From Karstenula rhodostoma CBS 690.94 (Eukaryota; Ascomycota; Dothideomycetes; Pleosporales; Didymosphaeriaceae), in assembly GCA_010093485.1 (NCBI GenBank), contig MU001501.1:1691052-1755051 (forward strand): a DNA stretch of 64,000 nt, in the 5' to 3' direction. The notes beneath the pieces are model-generated. The model was not told the origin of the DNA and searched no databases. It saw only the letters and a list, made by a program, of their open reading frames with translations. Within the stretch, counting starts at the first letter, position 1; each line of letters begins with the position of its first letter. A program made the position numbers and the translations under genes. Below, piece by piece: positions 33,809 to 44,300 of this stretch.

Positions 33809-35199
33809 ATGGCGACCTGGACACGAATCGTAGCACTGCTGCTTCTGTGGCTACCCCTCGTATTCAGCTACTCCTGGACTCCAATCAGCTCCGATCAGTC
33901 GTTCCCGCTCCCCGAGGTGCGCTCGCCCGACATATTGCCCGACCCCGATGATGGCGCTCAAGCTGCCTTTGGCAATGCATCTAGCGCTTTGGACAGTAGA
34001 TCGCTCACTAGTAAGTGTAACCTCAGCCTATTCATACATAGAACCTAGGCATCGCGAAGCCATCGATGGCATTAATCATCCCTAGGCTTCGTCAGCGATG
34101 GCAGCGTACAACCATGGCCAATCCGTGGCATACTAAGGAAACGCAACCGTATACGCTACTGCTTCGCCACAGCCGAGATGAAAGAGAAGATTGGATGCCG
34201 TCTGAGCGAAGCCATCGCGTTGTGGGACGAAGCGCTTGGTGGCGGAGCTGGCAAGGTCTCGGGTCACAACCTCGCTTTCTCCGAAGCTCGATTCGGGGGC
34301 ATACCTCAGCTTTGCTTCAAAGACTTCTACTATACCTATTGGAATGGGAAACGCAACAAGTTAGTCGCCAATGACGTCTTGGCTGTCTACTTGAAAGACG
34401 AGGCGAGCTCTGGTGGCGTGAGCTCTGCGACTGCGGGCTACATCCCCAAAGAGCGTGTATCAGCAGATCAACTCAGAGGATTCAGGCATCAACTCACTAT
34501 CGCTGAGAATGCCCCTTCTGCCGTCATAGCGCACGAGGTATGTAAACCTGATTTCTGTGGGAGTTATCTACTAATGTTGTGCAGATTGGACATGGTTGGT
34601 CTTCTTTAACACGATGAGATGCGTAGACGTTTCCGCTAACATATTCAGTGATGGGTCTTATGCATGAACATAAGCGCCCAGATCGTAAGTGGACCCCAGA
34701 ACGTATCACCCCAGTGCTGAAAGGAATTTCCAGGTGACGACTTCGTCGACTTTCGCTGCAAAAAGCTCAAGGGTTTCGGGAGCGCTATGATCACAGCTCA
34801 TGCAAAGCCTGAAAACAGTGACCTGACCCTCGAGGATATCGGCCACTTGCTCTGTACCGATAGGGCCTTTGCAGACCAGAATCAATTTGAGGCTTCCCAG
34901 TTCATTCGCATTACCGATAATGAGGACAGTCATACAGAGTTTGATTTTGATTCTATTAGTAAGTCTGCTGAGATCGTATACTGGATGGATGGAAAAGACT
35001 CACAGTGAGTGCAGTGATGTACGGAAGTGGTAGTTTCGCACTCGACAGTTGCCACGAGAACGCCCTTGACCAATGCCCATTGGTCAAGATTAAGAAAGAA
35101 AATGGAGTAAAAGTAGATGAGGAATACATTCACCGGTCGCTTCGCCCTTCTGAAGGGGATGCTGCTTTCGTCAAGAAGTACTATCCCTGGAATGAATAG
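33809..35199 (+). CDS. Secreted astacin-like zinc metalloprotease
   Basis: Six exons (33809-34010, 34086-34537, 34585-34594, 34649-34684, 34734-34958, 35006-35199) encode 372 residues. A signal peptide (about 1-20) is followed by a prosegment-like region and a metzincin catalytic domain. The zinc site HEIGHVMGLMHEHKRPD places ligands at H217, H221 and H227 with catalytic E218. The Met-turn SIM (M309) follows about 80 residues later, as in astacins (family M12A). The enzyme is expected to cleave extracellular proteins. The zinc motif is assembled from four exons, one of only 10 nt, and every junction keeps the frame, which supports the model. Four cysteines in the C-terminal half could form disulfides. 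Confidence 0.88.
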
Positions 35200-35716
35200 G
35201 GCCTCTCAGAGGTATGCATTACATGTTGCGCGGCTTGTCAGCGGTTGGGCAAGTATGATATTTTTTGAGCGCGTAAACCATGGGTTTTTGGCGGCCTAAG
35301 ACATGATCACGAGGACACTGCTTGAACCGGCGCAGACTTTGAGTGTTGAGGTAAAGGTAGCATAGAGCCCCTGAGGTTTACACATGGAGAGCATACACAA
35401 TATAATTATAAGATCACAGGAAAAAATCACCGTTCCAACACTGCATTCAATTGATCGAGGTACTGCCGTGATATAAAATCCATAGAACACTGGGTTCTCG
35501 GTCATCCATTGAGTAGGTACACCCAGCATCAAATGAATGAATCGGATAAGGCACTCGCCTAGGGATCCATCCAAGAGCGGTGTTCAGATGTCCTCAGCCA
35601 TAACAACCCTGACCCTTATGAACGTGGCAATACGCAAAAACCAAGTTGGGTTTACCTCATGTCCCTGCCTAGAGCCTCGATAGATGAAAAGTGCACCAGG
35701 TTGTCAGGCAAGGCGC
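35200..35716. other. Intergenic between convergent genes
   Basis: About 0.5 kb containing the 3' flanks of the metalloprotease and the minus-strand MYND gene. Nothing else recognised. Confidence 0.5.
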
Positions 35717-37662
35717 TCAGACCCTCTCCAGCTCCACGTATCGCTCATATCCCATCAGACCACTGGCACGACGATCGTCGAACTCCTTTTTCGTCATCGT
35801 GTCTGAGACGCGGTACGGCCACTTGTCGATGATGGTGGGCTTATTTTTCACTCTCATTCCATTGGCGATGGCGTATCGGTTTGTCTCCTTCAGCATAGGT
35901 TGAAAGAGCTTGTCGAAATCCAAAAACATGTCGTGGCAAGAAATGCGGGAAATGAAGTCCGCACTCTGCATGAAAGCGTTCTCGTTCATCATTTGCCGCT
36001 TCATAGATGTCTTATCGACAGGCCACAGTCGGTTGAGACGTATCATAGATGATCCGAAAGCTTGCTGTTTTAGATAGCTAGGCTGTACGTGGTTCTCTTC
36101 GGGCGTTGCATTCATGAATAGCATAAGTAAGGAAGCCTTGGAGTTCTCGCCTTTATCCTTGAGCATGGGCCCAAATGTACGAACACAGGATTCCGGTCCC
36201 ATATAGCCACGATCGCAGATGTTGGAGATCTATTCACGCGTTAGCAAAAGCCCTATGGGATATGATGGCGCTGGATATACTGACTTCAATCCGATCGAAC
36301 TTGGAGCCATCGACGTGTTTTGGTAGGTGCGAAGCATCCTCGTTGAAGGCCCAAACGGTTGATTTCATCTTCTGTATGCGCAAACAGAACTCGTGCAGCG
36401 TGTCGCGAAGATAGAAGAATAGAGCCCCCAGTTCGTCAGCCTCGGCCGTCTGGACGTTCTTGATCCAGTCCGAGCGTTCCCAACCCCAGAACGGGTTTGC
36501 GTCGTCTTTCATTGGCCACTCACTGCCTTGGAAGAAGGTCCTGCACATCGTCAGCGGCATAAAATAAAACGGTGTAGTGCGATAGTCCAGCGTCTCGCAT
36601 GTTATGTGTTGGTTTGTGAACGCTAGAGAATACGTACGGATTCGGAGTGTCGAACTTGTCCTGGCTACTACCAAACGGGATAAGCACACCAGTCCGGCGG
36701 AAATGCATAACTAGCTCTCGCTGGACAGGACTGAAGTCAAGCAAAGCTCGGTCCACGTAGTCCTCGCGCTCTGGGGCCATGGTGTTGCGCTGGCGAATGG
36801 CTGTCGCCTTCTCGCTTGTAAGACCGCCACGGACATTGAACAGATCAGCAAGTCGAGACCACTCTGCTTTACGTAGCGCTACACGCAAGTCTCCACCAGT
36901 GAGCTTGAATGTTTTGGCTAGGATATTGTCGGGGGACTTGTCTTTGACCTTTCCGCAAACATCTTCGATCAAGGGAAGTATGTCGACTTGCAAGCAATGT
37001 AACATACAAGAAGGGATTAGGGCCGAGTACCATAGGTGGATCATGATCGGAGTGGCCACTTCAGCTGTGTAAGACAACGCAGTCATAAGGAGTATTATGT
37101 TTCTGCCGACAACATCGAAATCGCGATCATTAATGACTGCTTTCCACGTGCCATCGTACGCGTCAGGAATCGTAGTGACCGTCTTGACAAGGTTTCGAAT
37201 GTCGCCAGAAGCTGCAAAGAGCACGTTGAGGTCGCGATGGACCACATCCGTAACGCCTTCGTTTTTGACGACGTTCAATATGCCTAACGCCGGGATGTTG
37301 CCCCAAAGATACTTCCTTGCGCCAAACATGGTTACGGGAGGGCCGCTATGGACATAGAAAGCGGGCGTCCGATTGTTCCTGATCCAGCTCGGTGACCAGG
37401 TCTCCTTCATAAAAGGTGACTTGCAATTGACATTGTGGTGTACTCGATGGGCTGATTGGCAATCGGCGGAGCAATACTAAGGCGGTGTCAGAGGAGGCTG
37501 CTTGGTTTAATTCGGGCTATTGCGCAAACGTACCTGAACAAGCTTGCAGTTCTTGCAGATGAGTGCTGGAGCATTTTGGCAGGGCGAAGCTTTGCCGTCG
37601 ACCTCGTGTCGAGTGTTTGCGCAAAGCGCGGGATGAAAGAAGGCTGCCACTTCGGACGCCAT
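35717..37662 (-). CDS. MYND zinc finger and DUF4470 domain protein
   Basis: Four exons on the minus strand (37662-37534, 37476-36638, 36540-36285, 36229-35717) encode 578 residues. Introns are 57, 97 and 55 bp. The N-terminus holds a MYND finger with C28, C36, C39, C45, C49, H53, H57 and C61 (KNCKLVQYCSADCQSAHRVHH), split by the first intron. It is followed by a DUF4470 region (FAASGDIRNLVKTV and INDRDFDVVGRNIILLM), a pattern known from fungal proteins of unknown function. MYND fingers usually bind proline-rich peptides of partner proteins. The second-last junction reads FDRIE-ISNICDRGYMG and requires a GTCAGT donor. No targeting signal is seen. The biochemical role is unknown. Confidence 0.85.
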
Positions 37663-38362
37663 TTTCGCGGAGCGTCGACTGCGCAATTGCAGTGGTGATC
37701 AAGGTTTGCGTTTCCAGCAACGTCAAGTAAACAAACGCTTGGGTGGGCTATCGGCAATATGTTTCTCCGATTGTCCGACAAGTGAATGGTCGACCAGAGT
37801 GACGCATCCACCACTGGCGAAATCAATTCGCCACACTTCCGCTCGACAGCGAGCCACACTATAGAGCCCCCAGAAACAAATAATGACGTTTCTCCATTGC
37901 TTACGACGCGATGATAGTCTTCGCGCGAAGTAAGCGTCATCCGGGTCGGAGCCTAAGACCTTCCACGGTTTCAACACGGGACAAGAGAAGTAGAATCGCG
38001 TATGAGGCACTTGAATCAGATGCTAACAAACGGTGAATTGCTGCCTTAAATAGGGTTATTCGATTTTCTACGAACGACGAAGAAGAGCTCGGCACAATAG
38101 TGTCCGATTCAAGGCTTTCTACCACGTGTTTATGTTGCACATGCTCACTAGGCGACTGCCTGATTGAGCGGCCTCGTACAATACTGAAATAAGTCGCGCG
38201 CGCTGTTGCCTGGGTGCCTGTGAGCTGCAAACGTCCATATAATACTATTTGTTACTTCTCTGTGATCTCCGTCGTACCGATCTTCTTGACTGCAACAAAC
38301 TCTCCGCCAACTCGCACCCCTACCACTTGTTCAACTAAACGCACACCACTCATACAACTAAC
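37663..38362. promoter_or_regulatory. Shared 700-bp divergent intergenic region
   Basis: Lies between the start of the minus-strand MYND gene and the plus-strand DnaJ gene, so it must hold both promoters. No specific element was identified. Minus-strand frames here lack motifs. Confidence 0.4.
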
Positions 38363-38934
38363 ATGTCTGAGAACAGTCGTAACCGCAACTACTATGGCGA
38401 CCTCGGTCTGACCCCAAGTGCGACGGCGACGCAGATCAAGGCCGCGTGTAAGATACTCCCCGGTACAAAGTCGCTATGTCTTAGACATGGACACTTCGTA
38501 CATAGACCCACTTTCGTGACTCAGCTGACTTTGAACTTGCGAATATAGACCATCGACTCGCCTTGCTCCACCACCCGGACAAGCAAGGTCCCGGCTCCGA
38601 AGGCGACGCAAGCAAGTTCCGCAACGCCCAAGAAGCCTATGAGAAACTTTACGAGGCCAAGGTGCGGGAAGAGAAGAGCAAGGCGACGTACAAAACGACC
38701 ACCGCCACCGATACCGACACCGACACCGACATACGTCCTTTCAACGTCTTCAACCCTCGCCCACGTCGATCTCCACCTGCACCAGCTCCCACCCAAGACG
38801 TCCCCCACCCGCGCGCACCTCCGAATGCTTCTGCTCCTGCTCCCAATACTCCTCGCCCAACCACGAAGAGGACTTACACCTACAACCCGAACGCGAAGTT
38901 CCACGACGTGGGCTCCGAGTTCGAGGAACACTGA
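38363..38934 (+). CDS. Small J-domain (DnaJ) protein
   Basis: Two exons (38363-38447, 38549-38934) separated by a 101-bp intron encode 156 residues. The J domain starts almost at the N-terminus: NYYGDLGLTPSATATQIKAA is helix I-II, then YHRLALLHHPDKQ with the HPD tripeptide at residues 37-39, and FRNAQEAYEKLY as helix III. The HPD loop stimulates the ATPase of an Hsp70 partner. The rest is a Thr-Asp dipeptide stretch and a Pro-rich tail with no zinc finger or C-terminal substrate domain, so it is a class C (type III) J protein. The cellular client is unknown. Confidence 0.88.
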
Positions 38935-39133
38935 AGACAAATCGTAGTGCAGTTGTTCCAATCAGGACCTACCATAGCGTTGATGGAGTTTGGCATTGAT
39001 TATGGGCATCCAGAGTTCAGGGCCAACGCGGGAATGAATGGTGACATGAAATTTCAGCTCACGTGAAAAGCGTTGAGGTATACCGATCGGTACTTTTAGG
39101 TCAAGCAATGCATATATACCAATTCAACTCATC
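38935..39133. other. Short spacer between convergent genes
   Basis: Separates the DnaJ gene from the HeLo-pseudokinase gene. Nothing recognised. Confidence 0.5.
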
Positions 39134-40903
39134 TCAGTGATTGCATAGCTCATCCAATGGTATCGCGACTGTGTTATAAAAGTCAAGTGCAGTCGCGCCC
39201 CCTCGTAGATTCAAGCACCATTGCACCACTTCTTTGTACTTCGTCCCGACCCGATACGCCAATTCATGTTTAACTCGTATATCAATCCTTCGTTTGAGTT
39301 CGATTGCCTCAGCTTCGTGAAACTGCCTCATACTCGGAGACAGTGTCACGGGTGGCTCCTTGCCAGGTTTGAATTTGGCTGCCAACATATCCATTAGGGG
39401 ACCCCAAAGCGCTATTTCGAAGAGCAGTAAGCCGAGTGAGTAGATGTCGTAGTGCATCTGATACCCGGATGCTGCGTCTCCTTGGTAAAGAGGGTGACGG
39501 TAGATGGCAGCTTCCAGATCATTGAGAACCTTCCCGCGGTCGATAGTCTGAGCTTGCGTGAGCTGTCGTGAATAATTGAAGCCCTGAACGAGAGCGATGT
39601 TGATTGACTTGAAGCTTTCTACTGAGCTTGCAGTAAGGATCTGCGGGAAAATGATGTTCCTACTGTTGATTCCCTTGTGATACCAATCGCTGCCGTACAG
39701 GCGAGCAAACGAGTCGACAAGCCGCTTCGCTAGCTTATAGCGCGCCTCAAGGGCTGGTTTATATGGCAATAAATAGAGATCTCGCAGACTAAGCGGCTGA
39801 TATGTTTTGCTACCGAGAACATCCAGTGGGCCCGACGGGAAGCGGAAGACGATCCACCAGCAGTGGTAGTTGGGATCGTCGAGATAGCCTAGTGCTTGGA
39901 GTGTGTTGAGGTGTCGCTGTGATCTGGGCTCTCCGAGCAGAGCTATGAGCTGGCGGATTCGATCTTGCAGTATGTCTTTTTCGTCGTCTGCGATGTTAGG
40001 GTCGTACTCTTTCTTTTCGAAGAGATAAGCAGCCTCGGTATATATCAGCCCTCGTTTGATGAAACGCATCTGAATCCGGTCTTCAGTGCGGATGCTCGTA
40101 AGGCTCCAGTCTTTCAAGGAATCAGCAGTTGTGGCTGGTGGCGACGGAGGAGCTACGGTGATGGCTTTCCATTGCGCTAAGGTGCTAATATCCATCTGAG
40201 AAAACTGATCGTTCCAGACAGGAGCATCGCGCAGTTGTGAAAGAGCTTGTGGATCCGAAAGGCCGCGGATTATATCCAAAGCTATTCGAGTTCCCTCCTG
40301 CTGCACCTTTCGCCGATCATGTTCCACAATAAAGTTTTGCAAACTGTTCACATGCTTTTCAAGCTTACTGACGAAGCCTTCGAACTTTTGTTTGTCGTGC
40401 ACCGCCCAACAAACCCGTTTCAAGACACTTGGGTCATCTTTTTGTTGCGAAACTCCCACCCGAGCAGCATCTGCTTCTATCTTAGCCGCAATACTCGTTT
40501 TCTGCGACCTTGCACCGGTTAGGGCAGTGTGCAGGCTCTTCCGCATCTGAATGATTGCGGAACTTGTTCTTTTTTTGCTGCCATCTCCTGTATCTGCAGT
40601 CCTGAGTCCAAATTTTCCTCCTTGTTGCTCGACTTCCGTAACAAGCACGCATATCCGATTCAGAGTTCGCGCGATAAGCTCTTCGAACGGCAGAAGTGCG
40701 CTGAGAAGGTCTCCCTCAGTCAACCCTACTTTCTTCGCCCAGATGCCCAGATGAGCTTTCAGTGTCTCTAACCGGATGAGGAGATCTTCACTGTCATCCG
40801 AGAAGCTGATTGTATCGTCAAGTACTTTCCAGGCTTCGACAGTGGCCTTTAATACGAGTGGCACAACGCCTACAATGAGGCCCGGCAGTTCAAGGCCGGA
40901 CAT
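39134..40903 (-). CDS. HeLo-domain protein with C-terminal pseudokinase
   Basis: A single exon of 589 residues. Residues about 5-205 form a HeLo (prion-inhibition and propagation, HET-S type) helical domain: hydrophobic N-terminus (LPGLIVGVVPLVLKATVEAW), then LETLKAHLGIWAKKVGL. In HET-S and related proteins this domain inserts into membranes and kills the cell when released. Residues about 300-585 have a kinase fold: the catalytic loop reads YHKGINSRNIIF and subdomain IX reads YDIYSLGLLLFEIALWG. The catalytic Asp of the H-x-D motif is Gly, the loop Lys is Asn, and the DFG position reads GFN, so catalysis is unlikely. The plan resembles MLKL. It is divergent from the kinase-ankyrin gene. Cell-death activity is inferred. 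Confidence 0.85.
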   Translation of the reverse strand: MSGLELPGLIVGVVPLVLKATVEAWKVLDDTISFSDDSEDLLIRLETLKAHLGIWAKKVGLTEGDLLSALLPFEELIARTLNRICVLVTEVEQQGGKFGLRTADTGDGSKKRTSSAIIQMRKSLHTALTGARSQKTSIAAKIEADAARVGVSQQKDDPSVLKRVCWAVHDKQKFEGFVSKLEKHVNSLQNFIVEHDRRKVQQEGTRIALDIIRGLSDPQALSQLRDAPVWNDQFSQMDISTLAQWKAITVAPPSPPATTADSLKDWSLTSIRTEDRIQMRFIKRGLIYTEAAYLFEKKEYDPNIADDEKDILQDRIRQLIALLGEPRSQRHLNTLQALGYLDDPNYHCWWIVFRFPSGPLDVLGSKTYQPLSLRDLYLLPYKPALEARYKLAKRLVDSFARLYGSDWYHKGINSRNIIFPQILTASSVESFKSINIALVQGFNYSRQLTQAQTIDRGKVLNDLEAAIYRHPLYQGDAASGYQMHYDIYSLGLLLFEIALWGPLMDMLAAKFKPGKEPPVTLSPSMRQFHEAEAIELKRRIDIRVKHELAYRVGTKYKEVVQWCLNLRGGATALDFYNTVAIPLDELCNH

Positions 40904-41330
40904 TTTCGTGATTGGAAAGATCGAGTGGAGAACTGAGCGTTCGCATCTTGATGGAGTTCAGAGAGGGGACATATCTCGTATAAATTGGCTCGAGGAGGAA
41001 TTTAGCGCAAACTATGGCCCAAAATGGTCTAGTTGCATGCAGGTCGGCACGCCCTCTCCACCCATCCTTCACCGGTTTCCCCACCGCAGCTGAATGTTCA
41101 CGATGCATCTAGCCAATCCAGACGCTCAGCGCATGTTGCGGATATGCCGGTACGGACGCCGCATCCATCGCATACAGGAAAAGCAAGCGGCCTCAACAGT
41201 CATGTCTTTGCCCCGCGCACCATCCCCAGCTGAAGCGTGGCCCTCCTCACGTTCCGCAACATAGCGCACTATCTATCTTAACTGTTCTGCAACAGTCGTG
41301 ATACTAGTAGTTTCATTTCCGTGTGCCTCC
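40904..41330. promoter_or_regulatory. 427-bp bidirectional intergenic region of the HeLo/kinase pair
   Basis: The HeLo-pseudokinase and kinase-ankyrin genes start from opposite edges of this stretch. It must hold both promoters, so co-regulation is possible. No binding motif was identified. Confidence 0.45.
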
Positions 41331-44300
41331 ATGGACGAGTTCGATTGGGTCAGGTCGTTTTCAACTTCCTATGGAACCGTCAGCCATGAATTCCCCGCTG
41401 TCGAGCCAAGAGAATCTCCGCCTTCGGCATCTCGTGGTTCATTCGCTTCCTTTGTCTGCCATGTTACCAACCTCGAGAGCAAACTACGCACACTGACGCC
41501 TATCGTCCTCGATGATTCTTCATCTGTTCGAGCTACAGGAAAGATTCTAGGTCAAGGAAAGACGTTCATGGTGAGGCACGCTCTATGGATGAAGGATCCC
41601 AACGAGCCCCCACTCGATGTCGCTTTGAAGGAAATCATTCCTGATGTCCAAGCCGAGGAAGAAGCGTCACGGTACAGTCAAACAAGCCCGCTGAAAAACT
41701 GCAGCTGACTGTGCAAGATTCGCATCTTCGATGACCAATAGACCACAGGTTGACTGGAAAGAGATCCTGTTTGAGCTCCGAGCTTTGCTTCACGAGCCTG
41801 TTCGATACCACCCGAATATCGTTCGTCTTTTGGGGATTCAATGGGGCCTTTCACCGATCTCTGAGTCGACCTTCCCAGTATTGATCATGGAGTACGCTTC
41901 ATTCGGCACCTTCAAGACTCTGCAGTCTTCGCAAAATACGTTGCCTCTTTCAGTCAAACAGAAGTTATGCTATGATGTCGGGCGTGGCCTGTCTGCTCTA
42001 CACTCTGCTGGGATCGTGCACGGCGACATGAAGCATGAAAATGTTTTGATATTCCCTTTCAAGCGCAGCAGGAACTCAAACACAGCGCAAGTTCCGTATG
42101 AGATGCTATACACCGCAAAGCTAGCAGATTTCGGCGGCACGGTCATGGATATGCTGCCCAGCGAAACTCGAAAGCTGGAAACATGGACGTGGCCTTTCCA
42201 AGCTCCCGAAGTCAACGATGCTCGACCATTAACTAGAGAAGGAATGATGCTTACAGATGTCTACTCATTTGGACTCCTTGTTTGGCGAGCATTCGAGGAC
42301 GGTGATGGGTTTGTTTCTATTTCAGGGGCTGCGCAAAGTGCTCCAGATGAAGAGAAGCGTAGTCTCAGCGCCAGCAAGTCAACTGAAGAACTCACCCAAA
42401 GTGCCTTAAGAAGTGTCAAAAACTACGCTGCTTCGCATGCAGTCCCACAGGCATTTTTCGACATCTTTGCATACACAGTCTTTCACACCGTCAGGCTCGT
42501 ACCGAAGGATCGTGACCTCGTTAAAGCACTGGCGGCTCTAAGGGGCATAAAGTAAGCATAACCGAACAGCGATAACGATCTTACTGATTGTCGCTAGACC
42601 CGGTCACATACCCAGATATCGTGACTTTGTGCAAGAGAAAAACATTGAGCGTGCTGTTACGGAAGCTCGTGAAGCACCTGTAAGCCAAACCATCCCATAC
42701 AGTACTAAGGCAAAAGTCTGAGTACATTCGGCCTACGTATTGCCTATCCTGGGGTAACACACTGTACTCAGACTTTTGTTCTGATACTGTACGCGCCTGT
42801 CACTAATTGCGATAGGGGCGGCATGGGATAACCAGAGATGCGCTATCTTTCTTCCTCGGTCGTTCCGGAGATGACGTGGACTTGCAGGATAATCTGTACG
42901 CCTGTCTTCTTGTGCAAGGATGATTCACTAACTGTGTGCTAGGCCCGGATTCCGGCCCCAGCTTGACGAACCCAATGCAGAAGAATTTACTTTCGAGCCC
43001 GAGAAGCTGAAAAACATTCTGACATGGCACCAACAGCGGCAGATGCTTGAAGAGCTAAAGAGTGCGGGCTCAGATACTCGTGACAGCACTGGTGGCCTCC
43101 TTGATATGAAGAAGACGGTCGCCGCGTTTTATGTCTTCCAATGCTATCTTCTCGAATTTGGCACAGTATTCAATAACGTGGATGCCTCACAGTGGCTTCT
43201 TAAAGCTGCTTCAGATGACGACAGTCATGAAGACGAAGATTACCTCTCTCAAGCGTGGGCTTGGCGCATTTCACGAGCTCTGGAAGTCAATCTGGACATG
43301 CCAAGACAAACACTTGATGCGCTTCTCAAACTGTCCGTCATACGTGGTCACAGAGTTTGCCTTCATGATATTCAGGAGCTTGCTTCTATTGGCAGTGCTT
43401 TGGACCGCCAACAATGGTGGAATACTTTTCAGCAAGCTCGTCAAATCTTACTATCGCAGATGGGTGGCGTCGGCATGGGCTACTTTTTCTCATCCCACCT
43501 TAATCCACCATGGAATAAGGTCGAAATGGACAATCTGGAAAGCCTGGACGGAGCGCTGCGTGCCGTTTTAGGTAGTGCTTATGAATCATGTCTGAGGGCG
43601 TCTTCATTGCACACCTCTAACAACACTGGAAGCGATACAGAAGACTCCAGATTCGATCGGATCTACGTGAACAGACGTGGTCATGGTTTGTTGCATTATG
43701 CTGCAGCGGCCGGTTTGTCGGAAACTTTGCAGCACCTTGTCATCACATATAACTGCAACATCGATTTGCCGAATCAACATGTCGACGAACCGCCTCTTGT
43801 GTGTGCTTGTGCGGGAGGCAAACTCGACTGCGCGTTGTTCCTGCTAGATAACGGCGCCGACCCCAACGGTTACCTCTTTGGACAGGAAGGGCCTCTTCAT
43901 TGGCTTTCAAGTTTCTTGCCAAACGAGATGGAACATATCGCTAGTAGACTTGTCGCCGCCGGGGCAGAACTCGAGCTGCGTTCCGGTGGTATGCGTCATG
44001 ATGTCCGCGGTATTCGAGCAGACTGGGAACATACCTTCGAAATTCGCACTACTCCCCTAGGGCGAGCAGTTTTGATGAACAATCTGGACGCTATCTTGGT
44101 TCTCCTAAAGCTTGGAGCCAACCCTCTTGCAAAGAGTGCAAAGAAGCATCGTGGTGAGTGGGAGGGGTCGAATGACATGTCTAAAATGATGGATGTGGCA
44201 TCGCCTTTCGAGCTCGCTGCTGTCCTCACTTACCCCGAGATACTGGCTGCTTTCATCACTCACATTGATGGAAGCGCCACTTCTCCAACCCTGCGGCTCC

